From positions 56,423 to 120,422 of the forward strand of contig NZ_FTPD01000026.1 in assembly GCF_900156895.1 (NCBI RefSeq): DNA of 64,000 nt. The letters run 5' to 3'. The position numbers and the translations under genes are program-made. Each line of letters opens with the position of its first letter. The stretch's first letter is position 1. Positions 8,210 through 16,785 of the stretch are shown here, one piece after another. The DNA comes from Mesorhizobium prunaredense (GTDB lineage: Bacteria; Pseudomonadota; Alphaproteobacteria; Rhizobiales; Rhizobiaceae). The notes beneath the pieces were generated by a model. It was not told where the DNA came from and did not search any database. It saw only the letters and a program-made list of their open reading frames with translations.

Positions 8210-9436
8210 CTATTGAGCCCTTGCAGTAATTTCCCTGTGGAGCGCCGGTTTTTCTTGTTCAATGGCGGTGAGGATGGCGGCGAGCCTGACCGCGAAATTT
8301 CCCTTGTCCTCCTCTCCCTCCTTCGCCCCTAGGTGATGCAGGCCGACCAGGCTGCCATCGGCGGAATAGACAGGCCCGCCGGAACTCCCATTCTCCGTTG
8401 TGCAATTGTGTGAGAACTCGCTTGCCTGCTGGTCGTCAATCCACGACGGTAGCGACGGGTTTTTGACCCCGCAATTTCGTGTTACCGATTTCGGCTCGCA
8501 AGCCGGGTGATGCAGGACCATCACCTGATCTCCCGATTGGAGCGCGTCGGTGGACAGTACTGGCAAGCTCAAGGGGCGGGCCAGCAGCGGGCCGTCGGCA
8601 AGTGCCTCCAGGCGCAAGACGGCTACATCAAGCTTCTTGTTCTCAAATTCGACGCTGCGGCACGCATATTCGCGGCCTTGCGAATCGTGATCCCAGGACA
8701 GGTCGACGAGGCTGGCCTGACAGGAATTGAAAGAGCCACTGGTTTTCCAGAAGGCGCTGTCGGGTAACCCCTTGGCTGCGCCGCAATGCCAGTTGGTCAT
8801 GAATAGGTCACCGTTCAGCCGAACGCCGCTGCAGCACCAGTTTGCCTTGCTGCCATCCTCTGTCGGCCCGGAGGCGATCAGCATGCCGAGGTTTTCGGCC
8901 TTGTCCTGCAAGGTCGAGCGCTCGTCATCGTCGGGCAAGTCGAGTGACGAGATCAGTTCGTCACGGCTGCCCTGCATAGGGGAGTAGAAAGTTCTCTGCG
9001 CCTGTTTCGGCATATAGAGTCCAGTGAGCACCTTGGCCACTGCCGCTGATGACGATGTGTCGAAGCGCACCGTTGGCAAGCTCGACCCCAACCGCACCGT
9101 CCAGCAACCGGCTTCGGACTGGCAGCGCAAGTCCGTTTGATCGAAAGTCGACAGCATCTGGCCGCCGGGCGAGCGAATAGTAATGGTCCAGGGCACGCCT
9201 TCAGGGTTCGTGACTTGGAATCGCAAACGATAATAGCGGGGGCTTACATTAAAATCAGGTGCGTCAATCTGGATCCGATTGCGGCCCTTGCTAAGGCTGT
9301 CCACGAAAGGCGTAAACACGACGCCGAATTCAGTCGTAACGGGTACTTCATCGGCTAAGCAAGGGGGCACTATGGCCGCCAGCACTGCCGATGCTATAGA
9401 CAGCCGTGAAGTTTGAGCGAGAGAAACGACGAGCAC
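8210..9436 (-). CDS. Secreted trypsin-like serine protease (S1 family)
   Basis: 408 residues from a GTG start. The start is placed after GGAGG with 5-base spacing and opens a signal peptide ending near AAIVPPCLADEV. The S1 triad is visible in order: His in MTNWHC, Asp in KLDVAVLRL, and Ser in CTTENGSSGGPVYS. The roughly 180 residues before the catalytic domain are a beta-rich region unlike known propeptides to my eye. Several cysteine pairs suggest disulfides, so the enzyme probably works in the periplasm or outside. It is the last gene of a four-gene minus-strand operon, 31 bases after the subtilase gene. A further-upstream start would overlap that gene. Confidence 0.85.
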   Translation of the reverse strand: MLVVSLAQTSRLSIASAVLAAIVPPCLADEVPVTTEFGVVFTPFVDSLSKGRNRIQIDAPDFNVSPRYYRLRFQVTNPEGVPWTITIRSPGGQMLSTFDQTDLRCQSEAGCWTVRLGSSLPTVRFDTSSSAAVAKVLTGLYMPKQAQRTFYSPMQGSRDELISSLDLPDDDERSTLQDKAENLGMLIASGPTEDGSKANWCCSGVRLNGDLFMTNWHCGAAKGLPDSAFWKTSGSFNSCQASLVDLSWDHDSQGREYACRSVEFENKKLDVAVLRLEALADGPLLARPLSLPVLSTDALQSGDQVMVLHHPACEPKSVTRNCGVKNPSLPSWIDDQQASEFSHNCTTENGSSGGPVYSADGSLVGLHHLGAKEGEEDKGNFAVRLAAILTAIEQEKPALHREITARAQ

Positions 9437-9467
9437 TTTCACCTCCAATATTCGAGAAGGCCCTACC

Positions 9468-11699
9468 CTATTGGCAAAGTGGAAGAGCTGAACACTCACC
9501 CGACTCCATCATGTTCTGGCTAAGGAAAAGATCCTTGAGGCTACCGACATCCACCGCGCACTCAGAGTCCTGCCCTTCGTACTGAACGGCAGCGACAACC
9601 CCGTTTTCCGCGGCGATGCCGGGTGGCTTGCGCCTGATCGTGCGCGCTGGGTAGCGTTCACCCGGTAGTATCTCGGAGGACTGGTAGATCAACCCTACCT
9701 GGTCGACCATCGTGAGACGACGTGCCTTTTTTAGAAACCACGGGTCGGGCAGCCCTGCAGCGGTCGGTTTCAAATTGAGATGATCTTTGCACCATCGCTT
9801 CATGGTCACCGGGCGCACCGGTTGGGTTTGCAGCTTCAACCATGTTTTGGCTGGATCCAACATCGAAATTGACGGGTCGATGACGCCGCCTGCGACATGG
9901 GATGATCCATCGAGTACGGGCCGCGAGGCCAGAATGATGCGTTCCTTGAGATCGCCGGGCCGCAGGCGATAGTTGTCGGGATAACATTGGCTCATGCTAG
10001 CGGCCAGGCCGGCGACGAAGGCGGCGGCGGAGGAAGTGCCGCCCTGGGTCATCGCAATCTTGCCGTTGGAGACGTAGGAAGGAACATTCTGTCCTCCGGG
10101 CGCCAGCACGCCGACAAAACTGCGGTCGGCATCGTTCGCGCCTCTGTTGGATTCCGCCCAAAGGCGAGCGGTCGGCTTGTCGCAATCCTCACACGCCGCC
10201 ACAACCAGCACATTGTCAAAGTCGCCAAGATTTTGAGGCGACATCGGTGTATCGGCCTGTATTTCGAAGGGAGCGTTACCCTCAGGGGTTTGTCCTGCGG
10301 CCGCCACCAGCAGCATACGGGTTTGTAGGACCGTTCTGGCGATATCTTCCTCCAGCCTGACATTGTCGTCCTTCAACTGGAATATCCACTTGTCGTTGTC
10401 ATCCTTCTTCCACGTCTTGTCGGCCAGTCTTTTCTCGACAGCGGAAGCAGCGCTTTGCGGAGGATAAGGTGCGAACTTACTCGCCAGCAGGAACACCTCC
10501 GTCTTTGGCCAGACCCGTTCCACAAACCGTCGCAGATCATTGTTCAGTTCCGGCTTCTGGTTCCAAGGATAGGCTTCGATGACGGCATCCGGGGCCATGC
10601 CGACAAAGCCATAGTTGTTAGCGCTTGCCCCTATGATAGTCGCAAGCAAGCTACTGTGATCGACATCTCGAACGAAGTTACCTGGCTGGCAGGCGGGGCC
10701 CAGTTGCTTAAGCTCTGCCTCGATTGCAGCGTCGTCCTTAAGAAACGCATGACCAAGGTCGGGATGCGGTGTGATCGGCTGATCCATCATCACGACCTTG
10801 GGCCGCGGGCGTGGGGGCGGCGGCGGAGGACAGGACTTCGAAACCGCGAGGCTGGTGTCGTAGAGGCCTCCGACCATGCCTGCGAAGCTTCCATCCGTGT
10901 TGTTGGAGACCGGTGGAATTGCGCACCAGTTTTGGAAAACACTCGTCGCCGAGGCGGCATATTTCGATTTTACGAATCCCTCAATGTTCTGGACGCTGAT
11001 CATCAGATTGGTTGTTGCAAGGCTCTTGCCGATCAGTGTCGCCTCGGCAACCCGCTCGGCGCCTGATATTTGGAACTCCCAAGCGATGCGCTTGATAGAC
11101 AACTCATTAAGGTGCGGAATCGTCGGGTCATTCTTCTCATTCGAGCCGAGAATGTCCTCAGCCGTGCGTCCGACAAAATCGCCCCAGCCCGGATTGTTGA
11201 GAATTTGGTCAAGTCGATTCTTCTCCTCCGTATTGGATAGGTCGAATATTCGCGTGATCTCGGTTATCGACGCCTCTACCGCCGGCAGGTACACACCGCG
11301 CGTGGGCTGGACAGCATTCGGGTCAAGCACGAGCTTGTTAAGCCTATTCAGCCAGACGATGGAGCCGATAAGATCGGTCGTGCAGTTTCTTCCGGGCAAC
11401 TTTAATTCGGATTCCAGGATCGGACAGAGGCCGACAGTGTCATCGGGGCGATAAACCCGCACCGGCAGAATTCTGGATTTCACGCCGAAACGGTGAATAA
11501 CGGATGCCATCGCGCTGGAGGCGATACCACCCTCAAACTCGATGAATACCTTGGCACCCGCAATTCTACTTTTCGGCGCCTCAATCGGCGGCGCGAGGTC
11601 GGCCGCCGGCCTCTCCTCAGCCTGTACCGTGTTTAGACCGCATAGGACAAGCGTCGCGGCAGCAGCCCCCATCGTTCGCAGCCTATTCGCAAGTTGCAT
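9468..11699 (-). CDS. Secreted subtilisin-like serine protease (S8 family)
   Basis: 743 residues with a signal peptide (MQLANRLRTMGAAAATLVL, cleavage likely after VQA). The S8 triad occurs in order: Asp in VVMMDQPI (about residue 306), His in VDHSSLLATIIGA (about 348) and Ser in GGTSSAAAFVAGLAAS (about 555). A proline-rich PPPPPPRPRP linker just before the Asp separates a 300-residue N-terminal region from the catalytic domain. About 170 residues follow the catalytic Ser. It is longer than classic subtilisin because of both extensions. The ATG at 11699 follows GAGGTGGAGG. It lies 29 bases after the astacin-like gene in the same operon. Confidence 0.87.
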   Translation of the reverse strand: MQLANRLRTMGAAAATLVLCGLNTVQAEERPAADLAPPIEAPKSRIAGAKVFIEFEGGIASSAMASVIHRFGVKSRILPVRVYRPDDTVGLCPILESELKLPGRNCTTDLIGSIVWLNRLNKLVLDPNAVQPTRGVYLPAVEASITEITRIFDLSNTEEKNRLDQILNNPGWGDFVGRTAEDILGSNEKNDPTIPHLNELSIKRIAWEFQISGAERVAEATLIGKSLATTNLMISVQNIEGFVKSKYAASATSVFQNWCAIPPVSNNTDGSFAGMVGGLYDTSLAVSKSCPPPPPPRPRPKVVMMDQPITPHPDLGHAFLKDDAAIEAELKQLGPACQPGNFVRDVDHSSLLATIIGASANNYGFVGMAPDAVIEAYPWNQKPELNNDLRRFVERVWPKTEVFLLASKFAPYPPQSAASAVEKRLADKTWKKDDNDKWIFQLKDDNVRLEEDIARTVLQTRMLLVAAAGQTPEGNAPFEIQADTPMSPQNLGDFDNVLVVAACEDCDKPTARLWAESNRGANDADRSFVGVLAPGGQNVPSYVSNGKIAMTQGGTSSAAAFVAGLAASMSQCYPDNYRLRPGDLKERIILASRPVLDGSSHVAGGVIDPSISMLDPAKTWLKLQTQPVRPVTMKRWCKDHLNLKPTAAGLPDPWFLKKARRLTMVDQVGLIYQSSEILPGERYPARTIRRKPPGIAAENGVVAAVQYEGQDSECAVDVGSLKDLFLSQNMMESGECSALPLCQ

Positions 11700-11728
11700 C
11701 GCCTCCACCTCAATCTTCGATTTCCTTT

Positions 11729-12673
11729 TCAATCCGTCCCGTCGACCGCCGGATCGTAGTTTGAGCGATGGCCGGATTGATCCTTGTCGGACAATGACAG
11801 CTCGCGAGTGCCGGCATCACCGCACCAGTAATGCATGACCGACTTGGGGTCGTAAGGCGTGACCGGAAGCCAGTTCGAGTCCTCGAAAGTGCAGCCCACA
11901 ATGCCGCGCGTATGCTCGTGGCGGTAGCCTAACACATGCCCCAGTTCGTGCCGTAACACACCCCTGCCCGTATAGGTGTCACCGAGGGAGAAATAGTCTG
12001 GGAAGACGCTAACAAGCCTATCCTGCCAAGGCTCATTGGGGAAAAAGGCCGAAGCAATCGGCCCGTCGGCATCGCCATTATAAATGACAATGAAACGCAA
12101 TTCGTCCGCAGCCGCTCGTTGCTTATATTCTTCCCACGCGATGCCGTCGAACTCAGTCTGGTGCTCGAAGACGATCTGGCAGCTTTCGCACACCTGCTGC
12201 CAGTCGGTGGTAGCGTTGCTGAGGTCGTCAAGCACCGCTTGATATGAGCCGTCGTCGGGAAAGGTGGACTTTATGACTGCATAGCGCAGCGTACGCTGCC
12301 CTAGCGGCCAGCGCGCCTTGCGACCATCCAGCTGCCGCATGACGATCAGTTCGGTTTCCTTAGGGAGTTCGACCGCGGCGTCGGCCGCCGCCTTCTCCTC
12401 CAATTCCTTGGCCTGGCGCTTCTGAATCAGGTATGTGGTCACCTCCTCATCGCTCAGTACCATGTCGCCCTCGATAACGTAGCGCTCCTGCTCCGGCCCG
12501 AAGTTCGACTTGACCTTCGGCAGCAACGCCTTGAACGCCGCGCCGGCCGTATCGTTGAAAGGATCGGCGACTGCGGCGTCGAAGGCCTTACGATATATGT
12601 CGGCGGCGTCCTCGGCCAACGCCGGCAGCGTCGCCATTGTCAGCCCTAATACAAGCAAGGCTTTCATGCGCAT
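11729..12673 (-). CDS. Secreted astacin-like zinc metalloprotease
   Basis: 314 residues with a signal peptide (MRMKALLVLGLTMATLPALA). The zinc motif HELGHVLGYRHEHTR begins near residue 242. It has the HExxHxxGxxHExxR pattern of astacins and is followed by the Met-turn SVMHYWCG. About 200 residues precede the motif and include a helical, Lys/Glu-rich prodomain-like part. Metzincins of this type hydrolyse peptide bonds outside the cytoplasm, often after removal of a propeptide. The ATG at 12673 has GGAGG nine bases upstream. It is the second gene of the operon, 23 bases after the di-haem protein. A related protein occurs at 59642-60406. Confidence 0.85.
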   Translation of the reverse strand: MRMKALLVLGLTMATLPALAEDAADIYRKAFDAAVADPFNDTAGAAFKALLPKVKSNFGPEQERYVIEGDMVLSDEEVTTYLIQKRQAKELEEKAAADAAVELPKETELIVMRQLDGRKARWPLGQRTLRYAVIKSTFPDDGSYQAVLDDLSNATTDWQQVCESCQIVFEHQTEFDGIAWEEYKQRAAADELRFIVIYNGDADGPIASAFFPNEPWQDRLVSVFPDYFSLGDTYTGRGVLRHELGHVLGYRHEHTRGIVGCTFEDSNWLPVTPYDPKSVMHYWCGDAGTRELSLSDKDQSGHRSNYDPAVDGTD

Positions 12674-12696
12674 GATTAAAATCCTCCGTTGCAACG

Positions 12697-14610
12697 TCAA
12701 AGCGTCTTCAGATACTCAACGAGTTCCAGCCGCTGCTCCTCGGTCAGTTGGCCGCTGCCATACTCGTGCCCCGAATTGTAGTTGCCGGGGATGGGCTCGC
12801 CGGTTGCCTCGTCGCGGACACGAAAGACGAAATCCGTGGAATCTTCGATCACATCGGATTTGAATCCGACTTTGACCGGATCGAACTCCCGCGAGCCCAC
12901 CGCGAAAATTTCCGGCCGCGTCGGGCCAACTGGGTCAGGCCCACCAGCGCCCACATTCTTCACTTTTGCTGGTAGCAGCAGGTCGTACAGCGTTGGAACC
13001 GAGCCGTTGTGCAAGTACGGGGCTGTCGCCCAAACGCCGTTCAACGGCCGCGCTTTGTAGGCGAGTAACGGGTGGTTGTCCTGGCTAAGGCACTGAGCGG
13101 CCATGCTCTTCTTGATAGAGTCACTGACCCCCGGCAAAGCATTTTCAGCCCGAACCAGAGCGCCCACCCTCGCTTTGTCGGGAGGAAAGACGTTCGTGAA
13201 GACGCCGGCGAGCAGCTCGTCGAACTTGCCGATCACCGCCCCCACAACAGCGTTGACCAGCATGTTGCGCGTCGCATCGATTTCCCCGATGCGATCACCG
13301 GTGACGCCGTAAACCTTTTGTCCGCCCTGATTGCCCGACTTGGAAATATGGAGGAAGGTGTTGCAGGCTAAGAAGACATCAGTTTTCTGCTCCTTGATCT
13401 GCACCATTTTTTCGCGGGCATCGGAGGTCAGGTCATCCCATGCCAGAGGTTGGTGGCAGTTGGCGCACCCCATGGCGTCAAAGATCGCCTTGCCGCGCGC
13501 CGCCTTGGCCCCGTCGATGGGCGGCAAGATGGTTTCAGGCCAGCGCGGCGATTTCAGTGCGGCAAGTTGGCGCTCGAGGCCGATAAGTTCCTTTAGCCGC
13601 ACGCTGGAGTCGTAGCCTAGAAATGCCTTGCCGCGATCCGTCTCTATGTGAGCGAAGACGCCAATCACTTCCGATGTGTTGCGCACCAAAGCGCCGACAT
13701 CTGTCTTTATGCCGAAAATGTCGATCGTCGTTTGGTTATCGGCAATGCCGTTCCACTGGATTTTCTGTTGCTGGGAAGTATTCCAGATGAACGGGTAGCT
13801 TGCCGGCGCGTCAGCAGCGACCGTGTCCAACTGGTCCTGCACGCGGGCGACTAGCGAGACTTTATTGAGAATGTGGCCCTGTGCGTCGAGACGGCCGTGG
13901 CCGTAGCGCACCTTGCTGCGGTTCTTGTCTTCCAGCTTCTGCTGCCAAGCGACATGCTCAAGCAACTGCCTGTTCAACGACCCACTGGTTTCGTCAGAAA
14001 ACTCACCGTCGAGGACCGCCCTTGCGAAACGGTCGAAACGCTCAGGGTCGTCAGCCGTCGCCTTAAGCGCCTTCAGCATCTCCTCTTCCATCGCCTGGAA
14101 GTCAGCGAGTGTCGCGGAGCCCTCGACGCGAAACGCTTTGCCGCCGAACCTGATATCGTTGGTATGGCAAGCCGAACAGTTCAACCCGACCCAAGGTTTG
14201 CGCATGGTTTTGGCATCGCAGGTTTCGGGAAACGTGTCGCACATTAGGTCAGCCGCGCGCGTTGGCTCGTGGTCGACGACAAACCCGAGGGGCAGCTTGT
14301 GGGGGTTACGGGCAGTGACTGGGTTTGGCAGATAGCCAAGCCGCGCAAGATCTTCTGCAAATTTCTTCGGTTGGGCAGAGGTCGAAGACGCCGCCTCCAA
14401 ATTGAGCATCCAATCAAGTGGCACAAGGCGCGAGCCTTGCGTCGTGGTGTACCACAGAGTGCGCTGGTCGTCTGTCCAACCCTGATCAAGTGGGATGACG
14501 CCGGGTGGCAGGGCCGGGCTATTCGTCTGACCCCAAGCGTGGCCCAGGCTGAACGTGATCGCGGCAAATACCAGTAAGAATTGTCTGACACACCGTCCCT
14601 GTCGCCGCAT
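12697..14610 (-). CDS. Di-haem cytochrome c peroxidase-like protein
   Basis: 637 residues with a signal peptide (cleavage near HAWGQ). Two c-type haem motifs are present: CSACH (about residue 145) and CANCH (about 382). The late segment PLNGVWATAPYLHNGSVPTLYDLLLP is typical of the CcpA/MauG-like and larger di-haem cytochrome families. At over 600 residues it is nearly twice the length of classical bacterial cytochrome c peroxidase, so I use 'peroxidase-like'. The protein should be periplasmic or secreted and needs the Ccm haem-attachment system. The start has GGAGGAAAGGTA upstream. It is the first gene of the operon with three secreted proteases, an unusual pairing. Confidence 0.85.
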   Translation of the reverse strand: MRRQGRCVRQFLLVFAAITFSLGHAWGQTNSPALPPGVIPLDQGWTDDQRTLWYTTTQGSRLVPLDWMLNLEAASSTSAQPKKFAEDLARLGYLPNPVTARNPHKLPLGFVVDHEPTRAADLMCDTFPETCDAKTMRKPWVGLNCSACHTNDIRFGGKAFRVEGSATLADFQAMEEEMLKALKATADDPERFDRFARAVLDGEFSDETSGSLNRQLLEHVAWQQKLEDKNRSKVRYGHGRLDAQGHILNKVSLVARVQDQLDTVAADAPASYPFIWNTSQQQKIQWNGIADNQTTIDIFGIKTDVGALVRNTSEVIGVFAHIETDRGKAFLGYDSSVRLKELIGLERQLAALKSPRWPETILPPIDGAKAARGKAIFDAMGCANCHQPLAWDDLTSDAREKMVQIKEQKTDVFLACNTFLHISKSGNQGGQKVYGVTGDRIGEIDATRNMLVNAVVGAVIGKFDELLAGVFTNVFPPDKARVGALVRAENALPGVSDSIKKSMAAQCLSQDNHPLLAYKARPLNGVWATAPYLHNGSVPTLYDLLLPAKVKNVGAGGPDPVGPTRPEIFAVGSREFDPVKVGFKSDVIEDSTDFVFRVRDEATGEPIPGNYNSGHEYGSGQLTEEQRLELVEYLKTL

Positions 14611-15194
14611 TACCTTTCCTCCCCGCGTTGCATAAACTGAAATGCTACACTATGAAAATCATAGAATTTACAGTCACCCCCCCATCCTGGTGATGACTTT
14701 TTGCAATAAAGCTAGCGCGCCTGACAACGGTACCTCTTCCGAGTATGCTCGGCCGCAAGCATTTCAGCAAGATACTCGAATCCGAGATGAAAGAGAAGCT
14801 GGCTATCCCAATAATGATAACTGCTTACCGTCGTTTTAGAAATAATGTAAAAAAACCCGCCCTCCAACTGTTGCATCGCCGATCGAGCCTAGCATCGCTT
14901 GCACGGCGCTCACCTCCAGCGTCCCTTCGGCGGCGTCAATGACCGATATGGGATCGCGAAACTGATCTGCAGCACGCCCTTTCCAGCGTCCGCTTTCAGG
15001 CGAAGTAAAGTTAGCCTGAACGGCCGCCGAAATGCGGCGCTAAGCAGCCATAACGGTTCCGCCGTTTCCCTGTAATTCCACGCCACTGTACGACGACCCC
15101 TTGAGGCTTGTTGCGGTCGGCCCGTTGATGCCTCTTCTACTTGTCCCCGATCCAGGGCCGCGCGTCGTGCGCGCCCGCAGCGGATGGGGACGAC
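14611..15194. other. Long non-coding region between cargo operon and trbB
   Basis: 584 bases between the divergent di-haem gene and trbB. It must hold the promoter of the protease operon and the distal junction of the insertion in the tra/trb cluster. The part near 14640-14860 is noticeably AT-richer than the flanks (for example around 14810-14850), consistent with a promoter. A short open frame at 14745-14942 has no recognisable product. No integrase site or direct repeat was identified. Confidence 0.35.
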
Positions 15195-16184
15195 GTGGTA
15201 ATTTCTTCTCAGCGAACGGCAGCGGTCGAACGCGGTACTCGGATGCTCCGCACCGCGCTGGGTCCGGCTGTAACCCAGTTTCTGGAAGACCCCAAGGTCG
15301 TCGAGGTGATGCTCAACCCCGACGGGCGGCTCTGGATCGACCGCCTGGCAGAAGGTCTAGCTGATACAGGCGAGCATCTTACGCCCGCCGATGGCGAACG
15401 CATCATTCGCGTGGTCGCACATCACGTCGGTGCCGTGGTGCACGCCGGTGCACCACGGGTCTCCGCCGAGCTGCCCGGAACGGGGGAACGCTTCGAGGGC
15501 CTGCTGCCGCCAGTCGTCGCGGCCCCTGCCTTCGCGATCCGAAAGCCCGCGGTCGCCGTGTTCACGCTGGACGACTATGTGTCCGCCGAAATCATGTCGG
15601 CGAAGCAGGCCGAGGTCCTCCGCGAGGCCGTTGCCGCACGGCAGAACATTCTCGTCGCCGGTGGCACGTCCACGGGCAAGACCACCCTCACAAACGCCCT
15701 CCTCACCGAGGTCGCCAAGAGCGGCGACCGTGTGGTCCTGATCGAGGATACGCGCGAGCTGCAATGCGCCGCGCCCAATCTCGTCGCACTCCGGACCAAG
15801 GACGGGGTGGTGTCCCTTGCCGACCTGGTGCGGTCCTCGTTGCGCCTCAGGCCCGACCGGATTCCGATCGGCGAGGTTCGCGGCGCCGAGGCGCTCGACC
15901 TGCTCAAGGCGTGGTCCACCGGCCATCCCGGCGGCGTCGGTACCATCCATGCCGGCTCGGCTGTTGGCGCCCTGCGCCGGCTCGAGCAACTCATCCAGGA
16001 GGCGGTCGTCACGGTGCCCCGTGCCCTCATTGCCGAGACCATCGACCTCGTCGTCGTCCTTTCGGGTCGAGGTTCGACGCGACGCCTCGCCGAGCTCGCC
16101 CACGTCGCCGGCCTGGCCGCGACCGGTGACTACGCCCTCGTTCCAGCCATCTCAACCCCCGAACTCACCGGAGCCCTGTCATGA
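15195..16184 (+). CDS. trbB: Conjugal transfer ATPase TrbB (VirB11 family)
   Basis: 329 residues. This is the traffic ATPase of the mating-pair system, a hexameric motor at the cytoplasmic face that drives pilus assembly and substrate transfer. The Walker A motif GGTSTGKTTL is near residue 155. VLIEDTRELQC and the histidine-containing TIHAGSAVGALRRLEQL motif follow. The core begins at RTAAVERGTRMLRTALG, so the GTG at 15195 with GGGGAC upstream is preferred; a TTG at 15141 is also in frame. It overlaps trbC by four bases. Its usual neighbour copG lies 8.7 kb away because of the insertion. Confidence 0.93.
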   Translation: MVISSQRTAAVERGTRMLRTALGPAVTQFLEDPKVVEVMLNPDGRLWIDRLAEGLADTGEHLTPADGERIIRVVAHHVGAVVHAGAPRVSAELPGTGERFEGLLPPVVAAPAFAIRKPAVAVFTLDDYVSAEIMSAKQAEVLREAVAARQNILVAGGTSTGKTTLTNALLTEVAKSGDRVVLIEDTRELQCAAPNLVALRTKDGVVSLADLVRSSLRLRPDRIPIGEVRGAEALDLLKAWSTGHPGGVGTIHAGSAVGALRRLEQLIQEAVVTVPRALIAETIDLVVVLSGRGSTRRLAELAHVAGLAATGDYALVPAISTPELTGALS

Positions 16185-16513
16185 CCTTCAGAACCCTTTG
16201 CACTCGTCCACGGGTTGCGGCGATCACGCTCGCCACCACAGTCAGCCTGACCTTGACCAAGGCCGCCTACGCCGCCGGCTCGTCGATGCCCTGGGAAGAG
16301 CCGCTGCAGCAGATCCTCGAGTCCATCGAAGGGCCGGTCGCCAAGATCATCGCCGTGATCATCATCATCGTCACCGGCCTGACACTCGCTTTCGGTGACA
16401 CGTCGGGCGGCTTCCGCCGGCTGGTGCAGATCGTTTTCGGCCTCAGCATCGCCTTTGCCGCATCCAGTTTCTTCCTCTCCTTCTTCTCGTTTGGCGGCGG
16501 GGTGCTGGTCTGA
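16181..16513 (+). CDS. trbC: Conjugal pilin TrbC (VirB2 family)
   Basis: 110 residues. A long signal sequence ends near KAAYA. Two hydrophobic helices follow: AKIIAVIIIIVTGLTLAF, and LVQIVFGLSIAFAASSFF. This is the layout of TrbC/VirB2 pilin precursors, which are processed and polymerise into the conjugative pilus. The ATG overlaps the trbB stop and the TGA overlaps the trbD start, showing tight translational coupling. Confidence 0.9.
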   Translation: MTFRTLCTRPRVAAITLATTVSLTLTKAAYAAGSSMPWEEPLQQILESIEGPVAKIIAVIIIIVTGLTLAFGDTSGGFRRLVQIVFGLSIAFAASSFFLSFFSFGGGVLV

Positions 16514-16776
16514 TGGACGAGCCCGTTCCCGGATTTGTCGCACCGGTCCATCGCGCGCTGACCGAATCGATCCTTCTGGGTGGTGCGCCGCGTTCGGTGG
16601 CCATTCTCAACGGCACCCTGGCGGCCGCACTCGGTCTTGGACTGCGGCTCTGGCTGGTCGGCATCGTGCTCTGGGCGATCGGCCACCTCGCCGCCGTGTG
16701 GGCGGCGCGGCGCGATCCTCTCTTTGTGGAAGTGGTGCGCCGGCACCTCCGCATCCCCGGCCATCTGGGCGTCTGA
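16513..16776 (+). CDS. trbD: Conjugal transfer protein TrbD (VirB3 family)
   Basis: 87 residues with the TrbD/VirB3 pattern: FVAPVHRALTESILLGGAPR, one or two inner-membrane segments in the middle (AILNGTLAAALGLGLRLWLV), and a C-terminal DPLFVEVVRRHLR. VirB3 proteins work with the VirB4 ATPase, here TrbE, whose gene starts ten bases downstream. It overlaps trbC by one base. Confidence 0.9.
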   Translation: MDEPVPGFVAPVHRALTESILLGGAPRSVAILNGTLAAALGLGLRLWLVGIVLWAIGHLAAVWAARRDPLFVEVVRRHLRIPGHLGV

Positions 16777-16785
16777 GGTACAGCA

